A DNA stretch of 64,000 bases, taken from the NCBI GenBank assembly GCA_934320895.1, contig CAKRFY010000008.1, positions 1 to 64,000 on the forward strand, given 5' to 3'. The position numbers and the translations under genes are program-made. The notes under the pieces are model-generated. The model ran no database searches. It was not told the DNA's origin and saw only the letters and a program-made list of their open reading frames with translations. Positions 43,871 to 53,607 of this stretch are shown in pieces; position 1 is the stretch's first letter, and every line of letters begins with the position of its first letter. This DNA comes from an uncultured Lachnospiraceae bacterium (lineage in GTDB: Bacteria > Bacillota > Clostridia > Lachnospirales > Lachnospiraceae).

Positions 43871-43943
43871 GAAGATTGTGTATAAAAGTATGGACGAAAA
43901 TAAGTTCTTTTATGTAAAAAATAAATGCAGTATGAGGTGAAAT

Positions 43944-44951
43944 ATGAGTGATATGATTAAAGTAGTTGTTGATGCCATGGGTGGTGATAATGCGCCTGAA
44001 GCACCAATAAAAGGTGCGGTTGATGCGATTAATGAAAATGAGAAGATACATGTTGTGCTGGTAGGAAGAACTGATGACATTAAGACAGAACTTGCCAAAT
44101 ACAATTATGATAAGGAACGCGTGTCTATTGTTCATGCAGATGATGTTATCGGATTCGATGAACCTCCGGTTATGGCAATAAGAAAAAAGAAAAATTCATC
44201 TATAGTTGTTGGTATGAATCTTGTTAAACATGGAGATGCAGATGCATTTGTATCAGCTGGAAGTACAGGAGCTATACTCGTTGGTGGCCAGTTTGTTGTG
44301 GGTAGAATCAAAGGCGTAGAGCGCTCGCCTCTCGCACCGCTTATTCCTACAGCAAAAGGGCCAGCACTTTTGATCGATTGTGGTGCCAATGTAGATGCAA
44401 GAGCATCACATCTTGTTCAGTTTGCAAAGATGGGTTCAATATATATGGAAAGAATTGTCGGCATAAAGGAGCCACGAGTTGCTATCGTAAATATTGGTGC
44501 TGAAGAGGAAAAGGGAAATATGCTTGTAAAGGAAACTTATCCTTTACTTAAAGAATGTAAGGATATTAATTTTATTGGAAGTATAGAGGCAAGAGATATT
44601 CCAAAAGGCAATGCAGATGTTATAGTCTGTGAAGCGTTTGTAGGTAATGTAATACTTAAATTATATGAAGGTCTTGCGGCAACGCTTCTTGGAAAAGTAA
44701 AAGAAGGTCTTATGTCAAGCCTTAGAAGTAAGATTGGAGCGCTTCTTATTAAACCGGCACTGAAATCAACACTTAAACAGTTTGATACATCGGATCAGGG
44801 TGGAGCTCCACTTCTTGGATTAAATGGTCTCGTGGTGAAAGCACATGGAAGTTCAACAAGTGTAGAAATAACACAGGCTATAAGACAGTGCATACAGTTC
44901 AATGAAGAAAAGATAAATGAAAAAATAAAAGAAAATCTTATTATTGAATAG
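43944..44951 (+). CDS. plsX: Phosphate acyltransferase PlsX
   Basis: Peripheral membrane enzyme converting acyl-ACP to acyl-phosphate for phospholipid synthesis with PlsY. Starts IKVVVDAMGGDNAPEAPIKGA, then SAGSTGAIL, RSPLAPLIPT, CGANVDARASHLVQFA and NIGAEEEKGN. The end has GGAPLLGLNGLVVKAHGSS. 335 residues is standard. AGGTG precedes ATG 43944. Ten nt separate it from acpP, whose product carries its substrate. Confidence 0.95.
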   Translation: MSDMIKVVVDAMGGDNAPEAPIKGAVDAINENEKIHVVLVGRTDDIKTELAKYNYDKERVSIVHADDVIGFDEPPVMAIRKKKNSSIVVGMNLVKHGDADAFVSAGSTGAILVGGQFVVGRIKGVERSPLAPLIPTAKGPALLIDCGANVDARASHLVQFAKMGSIYMERIVGIKEPRVAIVNIGAEEEKGNMLVKETYPLLKECKDINFIGSIEARDIPKGNADVIVCEAFVGNVILKLYEGLAATLLGKVKEGLMSSLRSKIGALLIKPALKSTLKQFDTSDQGGAPLLGLNGLVVKAHGSSTSVEITQAIRQCIQFNEEKINEKIKENLIIE

Positions 44952-44961
44952 GTGGTGCTAT

Positions 44962-45180
44962 ATGGAATTCAAAAAACTTCAAAAAATAATTGCAGAGGTT
45001 TTGAACATTAGTGATACAGATATAGTTCAGGAAATGACATTTGTCGATGATCTTGGTGCAGATTCTCTTGAACTTTTTCAGATACTTATGGGAGTAGAAA
45101 AAGAGTTTGACATATCAGTAGACGAAGAAAAACTGAAAGATGTGGTTACAGTTGGGGATCTGCTGGAACTTATCTGTTAA
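44962..45180 (+). CDS. acpP: Acyl carrier protein
   Basis: 72-residue acidic four-helix protein. GADSLELFQI holds the Ser that receives the phosphopantetheine arm. Start ATG 44962 follows AGGTGG by 6 nt; an in-frame TTG at 44944 lies within plsX. Between plsX and rnc, the usual site of the main fatty-acid ACP, though it is slightly shorter than the typical 75-80 residues and has FVDD rather than FxxDL before the Ser motif. Confidence 0.92.
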   Translation: MEFKKLQKIIAEVLNISDTDIVQEMTFVDDLGADSLELFQILMGVEKEFDISVDEEKLKDVVTVGDLLELIC

Positions 45181-45226
45181 TAAATAAAGCGTCGTATACG
45201 ATTGTGAAATGTTAGGAGTGTGCCTG

Positions 45227-45910
45227 ATGAAACAGGAAAAATTATTAGAGTTTCAGAAAAAAACAGGATATGAATTTAAAAATACGGATTTACTTATAAC
45301 AGCGCTTACGCACAGTTCATATTCAAATGAGAACAGATTAAAAAAATATATGTGTAATGAGAGACTTGAATTTCTGGGGGATGCTGTGCTGGAATTGGTA
45401 TCGAGTGAGCAGATATATAAGGAAAACCCAACGAAACCAGAGGGTGATATGACACGGATCAGGGCTAGCTGGGTGTGTGAGCCTACACTTGCATTATGTG
45501 CAAGGGACATAGATCTTGGTGATTATGTTATGCTTGGAAGGGGAGAAGATCTGACAGGGGGAAGAGAGAGAGATTCTATATTGTCAGATACACTTGAGGC
45601 GACTATAGGAGCAGTATATCTTGATGGCGGATTTGAAAAGGCTAGAGAATATATTGATAGACATATATTAAAGGATATAGAGAAGAAAAAACTTTTTTAT
45701 GACAGTAAGACTATATTGCAGGAGATAGTTCAGGGAGAACATCTTGATATGGAATATGAACTTCTTAAGGAAGATGGACCAGATCACAATAAGTCTTTTA
45801 CTGTTGCAGTGAATATAAATGGTGAAAGATTTACAACGGCTACTGGCAGAACGAAAAAGAAAGCAGAGCAGTCGGCTGCATATCAGGCTATACTTAAACT
45901 TCACAAATAA
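45227..45910 (+). CDS. rnc: Ribonuclease III
   Basis: Cuts double-stranded RNA in rRNA maturation and regulation. Catalytic domain signature NERLEFLGDAVLELVSSE and the second acidic site DTLEATIGAVYLDGG. A double-stranded RNA-binding domain covers about 155-225 (KTILQEIVQ to KKKAEQSAAYQAIL). 227 residues from ATG 45227, with AGGAG 8 nt upstream. Followed by smc and ftsY, the standard Firmicutes order. Confidence 0.95.
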   Translation: MKQEKLLEFQKKTGYEFKNTDLLITALTHSSYSNENRLKKYMCNERLEFLGDAVLELVSSEQIYKENPTKPEGDMTRIRASWVCEPTLALCARDIDLGDYVMLGRGEDLTGGRERDSILSDTLEATIGAVYLDGGFEKAREYIDRHILKDIEKKKLFYDSKTILQEIVQGEHLDMEYELLKEDGPDHNKSFTVAVNINGERFTTATGRTKKKAEQSAAYQAILKLHK

Positions 45911-45929
45911 TTGATCAGGAGAACATTGG

Positions 45930-48900
45930 ATGTATTTAAAAAGCTTAGAGGTACATGGTTTTAAATCATTTGCGAATAAATTGATATTTGAATTTCATGA
46001 TGGTATAACTGCAATTGTAGGACCAAATGGCAGTGGTAAAAGTAATGTTGCTGATGCTGTCAGATGGGTGCTTGGAGAACAGAGTGCGAAACAGCTTCGT
46101 GGAGCAAAAATGGAAGATGTGATTTTTGCGGGAACTCAGATGAGGAAACCACTTGGTTTTGCGTATGTGGCCATTACAATAAGCAATGAGGATCATAAAT
46201 TAAATGTTCCATATGAGGAAGTTAAGATAGCAAGGAGAGTTTACAGATCAGGTGAGAGTGAATATCTGTTAAATGGTGCAGCGTGCAGACTAAGGGATGT
46301 CCAGGAACTTTTGTTTGATACAGGTATCGGAAAAGAGGGATACTCGATAATCGGACAGGGACAGATAGATAAGATCCTTAGTGGAAAACCCGAGGAGAGA
46401 CGTGAACTTTTTGATGAAGCGGCAGGAATAGTTAAATATAAGAGAAGAAAAGCTGCTGCACAGAAAAATCTTGAGGAAGAAAAACACAATCTTGAAAGAA
46501 TAGAGGATATCCTTTCAGAGATAGAAAAGCAGGTAGGGCCTTTAGAAAAACAGGCAGGAAAAGCAAAACAGTATCTTACACTTCGTGATGAATTAAGAAC
46601 ACATGATGTAAATATGTTTCTTATCGAGTACGACCGTATACATGATGAAGTAAAAGAATTTGAAGAAAAGCAGAGTATCGCAGAGAATGATCTTAAAAAT
46701 GCCAATAGTGAGTATGAAAAGAGTAAGACTGAGTATGAAAAATTACAGACTGAACTTGATGAAAAGACAAAAAGTATAGAGGCTCATAAAGAAAACTTAA
46801 ATTCTTCAAAGGTGATGCTAAATAACTGTGAAGGTGATATAAGACTTTTAAACGAAAAGATACATGGCATAAAACAGAGTGAAAATCATTACAAGAAAGC
46901 AATAGATGATTATAAACTCAGGATAGAAAAATATGATAACGAGTACAGACAGTACAGGCAGCAGAAAGAAGATAACAGCAAAAAAATAGAAGAAATAAAT
47001 ACTTTATCAGAAGAAAACAAAGAGTGTATCGAACAAAAAAAGAATGAAATCGCGGATATTGAAAGGTATATAAGTGAGGCACAGGAGAAAAAACTTGCCG
47101 GCATAAATGCTGCTGCTGATGTAAAGAGTGAGGAATTAAAGTATAAAACTTTGCTTGAACAAAATAATATAAAAAGGGCAGAGCTTAATAAGAGAATACT
47201 TCAGAATAAATCGGAAACGGCTGTTCTTACTGAAAATATTGTTGATCATAAGAAAACTTATGACCAGGTAACTGAGAAGATAAGTGCTATAGATGACACA
47301 GGAATTTCATTGCAGAATACATTTAATGAAACTAATATCGAAAATCAGAATATGCGCAGGGAATACAATGATATTCAGCAGAAATTTCATATAGAAAATT
47401 CAAGGCTCAATTCATTGAAAAATATGACTGAAAGATATGAGGGCTTTGGACAAAGTATAAAGCGTGTCATGGAAAGAAAAAAAGACACATCTGGAATAAT
47501 AGGTGTAGTTGCTGATATCATACGAGTTAAAAAAGAGTATGAGGTTGCTGTTGAGACAGCACTTGGAGGAAGTATACAGAATATTGTAACTGACAATGAG
47601 CAGACTGCAAAAAAGATGATAGAATATCTGAAAAAGAACAGATATGGACGAGCTACATTTTTGCCACTTACAAATATTCATAAAAAAGCGGCAAATAATG
47701 CTGTAAATATAATGTCTGAAAAAGGTGTTATAGGGATGGCATCAAATCTTGTACTGGCAGAAGAAAAGTACAGTGAACTTGTAAATTATCTTCTTGGAAG
47801 GTTTATAGTTGTTGATAATATAGATAACGCTATTGCACTGGCGGCTAAATATCATCATACATTAAGGATCGTTACCACAGAGGGAGAACTTCTTAATCCA
47901 GGTGGTTCTATGTCTGGTGGTGCATTTAAAAACAATAACAATCTTCTTGGAAGGCGCAGGCAGATAAGCCAGCTTGAGGAAGCAGTTGCAGACTTAAAAG
48001 GACAGCTGAAAAAGTCAACAGAGGCAATAGAATCCGGTGAAAAAAGAATTGTTAAACTCAGAGAAAAGATAAATGCAAATAACAAGGTAAAACAGGATTT
48101 TGTCGTTAAGCAAAATACAGCTAAAATAGGATATGAGCGTGCTGTTGCTGACTTGAAAAAGAGTGAAGAACAGCTTGAACTTATCAGAATCGAAGGGATG
48201 AGAATCGAAGAGGATAAGGATAAGCTTAAGAATGTTATGGATGGTATCTCAGAAACTTTGAGCAGAAATGAGGATGAATCAAAAAGTTTTGATGAGAGTA
48301 TAAACAGGCATCAGTCAGAGCTTGATGCTGTTAAAAAACAGCTTGAAGTATTAGAACAAAAAGAAGCTGAATTTACTGTTGAACTTACTTCTCTTACACA
48401 GAGTATCGGTTTTATTGGTGAAAATATAGTCCGTATTGAGCAGGGCAAAGCGCTGGTTATGGAACAGTTAGATCAGACTATAGAGAATAGCAAAAATATT
48501 GATGGTCAGATAAAAGAGAAGAAAGATGAGATTTTAAGGACTGAAAACTTTATAAAAGATAAAAGGAAAGAAACTGACAGGTTAGAAAAACAGATTGAAC
48601 AGGAAAATCTCGAAAGAGAGGAACTTTCAGGAAAAACAAAGACTTTCCTTGACAAAAGAGAAGAATTGTCAAAAAATATAAATGAACTGAAAATGGAATG
48701 TTTCAGGCTTTCAGGCAGAAAAGAGAAACTGACAGAGAGCATTGACAATTATACAAATTATATGTGGGAACAGTATGAACTTACATATCATAGTGCGCTT
48801 TCGCTTAAAACTCAGACTGAAATTACTATGTCTGGCATGAAAGCAAAGATCAGTGAGATAAAGAAACAGATAAAATCACTTGGAGCCGTAAATGTTAATG

Positions 48901-49493
48901 CGATCGAACAGTATAAAGAGATATCGGAAAGATATGAACTTCTTACAACGCAGCATGATGACCTGATAGAAGCGTCACAGGTTCTTGAAAAGATTATAGA
49001 AGAGCTTGATGTTGAGATGAGAAAACAGTTTGAGGAACAATTTGCGGAAATAAAAAACAGATTTGACAAAGTATTTAAAGAATTATTTGGTGGCGGAAGA
49101 GGCACACTTGAACTTATGGAAGATGAGGATATTCTTACGGCTGGAATCAAGATAATCGCTCAGCCACCGGGAAAGAAACTTCAGAATATGATGCAGCTTT
49201 CGGGTGGTGAAAAAGCACTTACTGCGATTGCATTGTTGTTTGCAATACAGAGTTTAAAACCATCACCGTTTTGTATTCTTGATGAGATAGAGGCGGCACT
49301 TGATGATTCAAATGTAGGCAGATATGCGGATTATCTTCATAAACTTACAAAGGATACGCAGTTTATCGTTATTACACATAGAAGAGGAACAATGAATGCC
49401 GCAGATATCCTTTATGGAATTACAATGCAGGAAAAAGGTGTTTCGACACTTGTATCAGTGAGTCTGCTTGATGAAAAAGATTTAAAAGATTGA
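45930..49493 (+). CDS. smc: Chromosome segregation ATPase SMC
   Basis: Full-length 1187-residue condensin subunit that loops and organises the chromosome with ScpAB. Walker A GPNGSGKSNVADAVRWVLG at the N-terminus with LRGAKMEDVIFAGT. Long coiled coils (~165-500 and ~670-1010) flank a hinge (~510-640, containing GIIGVVADIIRVKKEYE and LVLAEEKYSELV). The C-terminal head has LSGGEKALTAIALLFAI and Walker B FCILDEIEAALDD. No breaks. ScpA/ScpB are not in the window. Confidence 0.97.
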   Translation: MYLKSLEVHGFKSFANKLIFEFHDGITAIVGPNGSGKSNVADAVRWVLGEQSAKQLRGAKMEDVIFAGTQMRKPLGFAYVAITISNEDHKLNVPYEEVKIARRVYRSGESEYLLNGAACRLRDVQELLFDTGIGKEGYSIIGQGQIDKILSGKPEERRELFDEAAGIVKYKRRKAAAQKNLEEEKHNLERIEDILSEIEKQVGPLEKQAGKAKQYLTLRDELRTHDVNMFLIEYDRIHDEVKEFEEKQSIAENDLKNANSEYEKSKTEYEKLQTELDEKTKSIEAHKENLNSSKVMLNNCEGDIRLLNEKIHGIKQSENHYKKAIDDYKLRIEKYDNEYRQYRQQKEDNSKKIEEINTLSEENKECIEQKKNEIADIERYISEAQEKKLAGINAAADVKSEELKYKTLLEQNNIKRAELNKRILQNKSETAVLTENIVDHKKTYDQVTEKISAIDDTGISLQNTFNETNIENQNMRREYNDIQQKFHIENSRLNSLKNMTERYEGFGQSIKRVMERKKDTSGIIGVVADIIRVKKEYEVAVETALGGSIQNIVTDNEQTAKKMIEYLKKNRYGRATFLPLTNIHKKAANNAVNIMSEKGVIGMASNLVLAEEKYSELVNYLLGRFIVVDNIDNAIALAAKYHHTLRIVTTEGELLNPGGSMSGGAFKNNNNLLGRRRQISQLEEAVADLKGQLKKSTEAIESGEKRIVKLREKINANNKVKQDFVVKQNTAKIGYERAVADLKKSEEQLELIRIEGMRIEEDKDKLKNVMDGISETLSRNEDESKSFDESINRHQSELDAVKKQLEVLEQKEAEFTVELTSLTQSIGFIGENIVRIEQGKALVMEQLDQTIENSKNIDGQIKEKKDEILRTENFIKDKRKETDRLEKQIEQENLEREELSGKTKTFLDKREELSKNINELKMECFRLSGRKEKLTESIDNYTNYMWEQYELTYHSALSLKTQTEITMSGMKAKISEIKKQIKSLGAVNVNAIEQYKEISERYELLTTQHDDLIEASQVLEKIIEELDVEMRKQFEEQFAEIKNRFDKVFKELFGGGRGTLELMEDEDILTAGIKIIAQPPGKKLQNMMQLSGGEKALTAIALLFAIQSLKPSPFCILDEIEAALDDSNVGRYADYLHKLTKDTQFIVITHRRGTMNAADILYGITMQEKGVSTLVSVSLLDEKDLKD

Positions 49494-49512
49494 TATTAAA
49501 GATGGAGGAATT

Positions 49513-51021
49513 ATGTGGGAAAGTATAAAGAATAAATTTAGAAGAAAAAAACATGTTGAAGAGGAAACGGTTCAAGAGTCTGTTGTTAGTGAGGAAAAAC
49601 AGAGCGTTGAGGTTGAAAATACACTAAATGAAGAATATGGACAGCCAGAAAGTAATGCTGTGGAGACAGTTTATCATAATGAAAAGACTGATAATACAGA
49701 TAGTGAAATATCAGGAGCAGCAACATATACAGATGTTCATATGGAAAGTGAGATTGATGAGAATAAGGGCAGCGATACTGCTCATGTTCAGGGAATGGTT
49801 GAAAATACAGTTGAACCTCAAAAATCTGACAACATAGTAACTGAAGATATTGTGACTGATGATACTTCTGATAAAGATGCAGATGCAGGGGATATTAGAT
49901 CTGGCAATGATAATAGTGAAGCTAAAGTAGAGGTAGAGGAACAGAAAGAAAAGCATGATAATGAACACGAACCTGATCTTTCAGCAGAATTGGATGAAAT
50001 TGAGCCTGAACACAAACAGGAAGAAATTGAGCCTGAGTCAGAGAAACTTGAAGATGGAGTTGAGATTTCTGAGGAGACAAAGCCTAAAAAAACTAAAAAG
50101 AGAGGCTTTTTTGGGAAGCTTATAGATGGTCTTACAAAAACAAGAGATAGTTTTGTTTCAGGTCTTGAAAGTGTATTTAGTGGATTTTCTGAGATTGATG
50201 ATGATTTTTATGAGGAACTTGAAGAAGTCCTTATAATGGCTGATATAGGTGTTGTCACAACGGAAAAGATTATTGAAAATCTTAAGGAAAAGGTTAAAGA
50301 AAACAAGATAAAAGAGGTTGCTGTGTGCAGACAGCTTCTTATAGATTCGATAAAGGAACAGATGCGTGTGCATGATGATGCGTATGATTTTGAAAATAAG
50401 AAATCAGTAGTCATGCTTATTGGAGTAAACGGTGTCGGAAAGACAACATCTGTTGGAAAACTTGCATCACAGTTTAAGGCAGATGGTAAGAAAGTCATAC
50501 TCGCGGCAGCAGATACATTCAGGGCAGCGGCTATCGAGCAGCTTACTGAATGGTCAAACAGAGCAGGGGTAGAACTTATTGCAGGTCAGGAAGGCGGAGA
50601 TCCGGCGGCAGTTGTATATGATGCGGTAAATGCTGCAAAAGCAAGAAATGCAGATATACTTATATGCGACACGGCAGGACGACTTCACAATAAGAAAAAT
50701 CTTATGGAGGAGTTAAAAAAGATAAATAGGATCGTGGAGAGAGAATATCCTGACGCATATAGAGAGACATTTGTTGTACTTGATGGAACAACAGGTCAGA
50801 ATGCGCTTGCACAGGCAAAACAGTTTAGTCAGGTTGCTGATATTACAGGAATAATTCTTACAAAACTTGACGGAACAGCAAAAGGTGGTATTGCTATCGC
50901 TATTCAGTCGGAAATGAACATTCCGGTTAAATATATAGGTATTGGTGAGCATATTGAGGATTTACAGAAATTTGATGCAGATGCATTTGTAGATGCACTG
51001 TTTGAATCAAAACCAGAATGA
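49513..51021 (+). CDS. ftsY: Signal recognition particle receptor FtsY with long acidic N-domain
   Basis: GTPase that docks SRP-ribosome complexes at the membrane. The NG domain (~195-502) has GVNGVGKTTSVGKLA (G1), DTFRAAAIEQL, DTAGRLHNKKNLMEEL and TKLDGTAKGG. Before it lies a ~190-residue, Glu/Asp-rich low-complexity region (VEEETVQESV to SEKLEDGVEISEE), longer than in B. subtilis FtsY (about 330 residues in total) and more like the E. coli A-domain. The composition suggests an unstructured extension that could help membrane binding. Last gene of the plsX unit. Confidence 0.93.
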   Translation: MWESIKNKFRRKKHVEEETVQESVVSEEKQSVEVENTLNEEYGQPESNAVETVYHNEKTDNTDSEISGAATYTDVHMESEIDENKGSDTAHVQGMVENTVEPQKSDNIVTEDIVTDDTSDKDADAGDIRSGNDNSEAKVEVEEQKEKHDNEHEPDLSAELDEIEPEHKQEEIEPESEKLEDGVEISEETKPKKTKKRGFFGKLIDGLTKTRDSFVSGLESVFSGFSEIDDDFYEELEEVLIMADIGVVTTEKIIENLKEKVKENKIKEVAVCRQLLIDSIKEQMRVHDDAYDFENKKSVVMLIGVNGVGKTTSVGKLASQFKADGKKVILAAADTFRAAAIEQLTEWSNRAGVELIAGQEGGDPAAVVYDAVNAAKARNADILICDTAGRLHNKKNLMEELKKINRIVEREYPDAYRETFVVLDGTTGQNALAQAKQFSQVADITGIILTKLDGTAKGGIAIAIQSEMNIPVKYIGIGEHIEDLQKFDADAFVDALFESKPE

Positions 51022-51042
51022 AATTGAAGGGGGCAGATAATA

Positions 51043-52263
51043 ATGTTGACATTAGAGAAATTTGAAGAGGCATCAGAAAAGGTAAAAGAGGTCGTACTGC
51101 CGACGAACCTTATCTACAGTGAGTATTTTTCAGAGCAGACAGGAAATAAAGTTTATTTTAAGCCTGAGAATATGCAGTATACAGGAGCTTACAAAGTAAG
51201 AGGAGCTTACTATAAAATAAGTACACTCTCAGAGGAAGAAAGAGAAAAGGGTCTTGTAACAGCATCCGCAGGAAATCATGCTCAGGGTGTTGCCTATGCA
51301 GCAAAACTTTATGGTGTTCCTGCTACAGTAGTTATGCCTACAACTACTCCGCTTATTAAAGTAAATAGAACAAAAGGTTATGGAGCTAAGGTAGTTCTTC
51401 ATGGTTCTGTTTATGATGAGGCATGCCAGTATGCTCTTGAGCTTGCCAAAAAAGAAGGAGCAACATTTGTTCATCCTTTCAATGATGAAGTTGTAGCTAC
51501 AGGACAGGGTACGATAGCGATGGAGATTTTTAAGGAGCTTCCTACAGTAGATATTATCCTTGTTCCAATCGGAGGTGGCGGACTTGCAGCAGGAGTTTCA
51601 ACACTTGCAAAACTCTTAAATCCAAATATAAAGGTAATAGGTGTTGAACCGGCAGGTGCAAGCTGTATGAAAGCTTCTTTAGATGCTGGAAAAGTAGTCA
51701 CACTTCCAAATGTTGATACTATTGCAGATGGTACAGCAGTAAAGACACCGGGAGATATTGTATTCCCATATATACAGAAAAATATTGATGAGATAATAGC
51801 AGTAGACGATCATGAACTTATCGTAAACTTCTTAGATATGATGGAAAATCATAAGATGCTTGTTGAAAATTCTGGTCTTCTTACAGTTGCAGCACTTAAA
51901 CATCTTGATTGCAAGGGCAAAAAGATTGTTTCAATATTAAGCGGTGGAAATATGGATGTTATAACACTTTCTTCTGTTGTGCAGCATGGTCTTATCGAGA
52001 GAGGAAGAGTATTTACCGTATCAGTGCAGCTTCCTGACAGACCGGGCGAACTTGTAAATGTTGCAAGTGTCATCGCAAAACTGAAAGGAAATGTAATAAG
52101 ACTTGAGCATAACCAGTTTGTAAGTATAAACAGAAATTCTGCCGTTGAACTCAGGATCACGCTTGAAGCGTTTGGTCATGATCATAAAAAGGAGATCATT
52201 GAAGCTTTAAGAAAGCATGGATATGATCCTAAAGAGGAGAGTCCGACAGGATTATACGAATAA
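51043..52263 (+). CDS. ilvA: Threonine ammonia-lyase (threonine dehydratase)
   Basis: PLP enzyme making 2-oxobutyrate from threonine. The PLP Lys lies in MQYTGAYKVRGAYYKI (SxKxRG variant, about residue 50). SAGNHAQGVAYAAKL and the Gly loop VPIGGGGLAAGV are intact. A C-terminal ACT domain (~325-406, TVSVQLPDRPGELVNVA) gives a 406-residue form, as in the single-ACT/TdcB-like clostridial enzymes rather than the ~510-residue E. coli IlvA. It may therefore serve either isoleucine synthesis or threonine catabolism; no other ilv gene is adjacent. GAAGGGGGC precedes the ATG. Confidence 0.9.
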   Translation: MLTLEKFEEASEKVKEVVLPTNLIYSEYFSEQTGNKVYFKPENMQYTGAYKVRGAYYKISTLSEEEREKGLVTASAGNHAQGVAYAAKLYGVPATVVMPTTTPLIKVNRTKGYGAKVVLHGSVYDEACQYALELAKKEGATFVHPFNDEVVATGQGTIAMEIFKELPTVDIILVPIGGGGLAAGVSTLAKLLNPNIKVIGVEPAGASCMKASLDAGKVVTLPNVDTIADGTAVKTPGDIVFPYIQKNIDEIIAVDDHELIVNFLDMMENHKMLVENSGLLTVAALKHLDCKGKKIVSILSGGNMDVITLSSVVQHGLIERGRVFTVSVQLPDRPGELVNVASVIAKLKGNVIRLEHNQFVSINRNSAVELRITLEAFGHDHKKEIIEALRKHGYDPKEESPTGLYE

Positions 52264-52291
52264 GAATTTAACACTATCAAGCGGGTAGCAT

Positions 52292-52312
52292 AGTGGATCG
52301 CGAATATCCGCT
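52292..52312 (+). repeat. 21-nt hairpin repeat, copy C
   Basis: AGTGGAT-CGCGAAT-ATCCGCT, with the T in the left arm giving a U-G pair. Flanking ATCAAGC (52276-52282) and GCTTGAT (52317-52323) extend the hairpin. It is the main content of the 84-nt ilvA-hisZ gap and ends 35 nt before the hisZ ATG. Confidence 0.75.
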
Positions 52313-52347
52313 TTAATGCTTGATAAAATAAGAATCGGAGGTTTAGA

Positions 52348-53598
52348 ATGAGTCAGTTTAAAAATGCAGCAGATTATATAGGTAGTGAGTTACTACATAC
52401 ACCTGGCGGAGTCAGGGATACTTACGGTGTGGAGTGTGAAAATAAGTTGGATGTAGCCGGAAAGGTACATGATGTTATGAAGTCCTATGGCTTTGATGAT
52501 ATCCAGACTCCTACATTTGAATATTTTGATATATTCAGTAAAGAAAGAGGAACGGCATCTTCCAAAGATATGTTTAAGTTCTTTGACAGAGGAAACAATA
52601 CACTTGTATTAAGACCAGATATGACACCTCCGATCGCAAGATGTGTTGCTAAGTATTACAGGGAAGAACAAATGCAGGTTCGTCTCTGCTATACAGCAAA
52701 TACATTTGTAAATACAGATCCATATAAAGGAAAGCTTCAGGAGGTAACACAGGTAGGTGCAGAACTTTTTGGTGATGCAAGTTCCGATGCAGATGCAGAG
52801 ATGATAGCACTTACTGTTGAGAGTCTTTTAAGCAGTGGTCTTAAGAGATTTCAGCTTGAAATAGGACATGCGGATCTGTTCAGGGGAATTGTTGAGGAAG
52901 CAGGCTTTAAACCTGAGGAGACAGAGAAACTTCATGAGCTTATTGAGAGCAAAAATTTCTTTGGTGTTGAAGATCTGCTTGATAATCTGACTGTATCAGA
53001 AGGACTTAAAGAAGTGATATTAAAACTTCCGGATCTTTTAGATGATTTTGACGAGGCTGCCAGCTTTATAAAAGAGCGTTGCAAAAATGACAGAGTTTTA
53101 AAAGCTCTTGACAGACTTGCTAAGCTTGATAATATATTAAAAATATATGGATTTACTGATTATGTTACGATAGATCTTAGTATGCTCAGCCATTACAGCT
53201 ATTATACAGGTGTTATTTTTAGAGCGTATACATATGGTACTGGTGAAGCGGTTGCAACTGGAGGACGTTATGATGGTCTTGTCGGACAGTTTGGAAAAGA
53301 TACGCCTGCCATAGGTCTTGCAATTGTGTTAGACCAGCTTATGCTTGCGCTTACAAGACAGGATATACTTGACAAAAAACTTGTATCAGGATGTATTCTT
53401 CTTTATCCTAAAGAGCTTCGAGGGGAAGCTATAAATAAGGCTGCTACACTTAGAAAAGCAGGAGAGAATGTACAGCTTGTACGCAAGTCTTCTCAGAAAG
53501 ATATTGAAATGTACAAAGAATATGCTAAGAGAATGAATAAAGAAAAACTGTTATATTTAAAAGATAAGACAGTTGTTGAGGAGATAACATTCAAATAG
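52348..53598 (+). CDS. hisZ: ATP phosphoribosyltransferase regulatory subunit HisZ
   Basis: Catalytically inactive relative of histidyl-tRNA synthetase that activates the short HisG and gives histidine feedback. Starts with a HisRS-like TPGGVRDTYG; motif 2-like TLVLRPDMTPPIARCV; GKLQEVTQVGAELFG; and late YYTGVIFRAYTYGTGEAVATGGRYDGL. 416 residues, longer than the ~390 norm, with an extra C-terminal segment (~330-416) resembling an anticodon-binding fold. Leads the his operon and has CGGAGG before its ATG. Confidence 0.93.
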   Translation: MSQFKNAADYIGSELLHTPGGVRDTYGVECENKLDVAGKVHDVMKSYGFDDIQTPTFEYFDIFSKERGTASSKDMFKFFDRGNNTLVLRPDMTPPIARCVAKYYREEQMQVRLCYTANTFVNTDPYKGKLQEVTQVGAELFGDASSDADAEMIALTVESLLSSGLKRFQLEIGHADLFRGIVEEAGFKPEETEKLHELIESKNFFGVEDLLDNLTVSEGLKEVILKLPDLLDDFDEAASFIKERCKNDRVLKALDRLAKLDNILKIYGFTDYVTIDLSMLSHYSYYTGVIFRAYTYGTGEAVATGGRYDGLVGQFGKDTPAIGLAIVLDQLMLALTRQDILDKKLVSGCILLYPKELRGEAINKAATLRKAGENVQLVRKSSQKDIEMYKEYAKRMNKEKLLYLKDKTVVEEITFK

Positions 53599-53607
53599 GA
53601 GGGACAT

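Noticed and set aside
52264..52347. T-box or histidine attenuator before hisZ
   Set aside because: Too short (84 nt), with no T-box sequence, no His-codon run and no terminator; it holds only repeat copy C.
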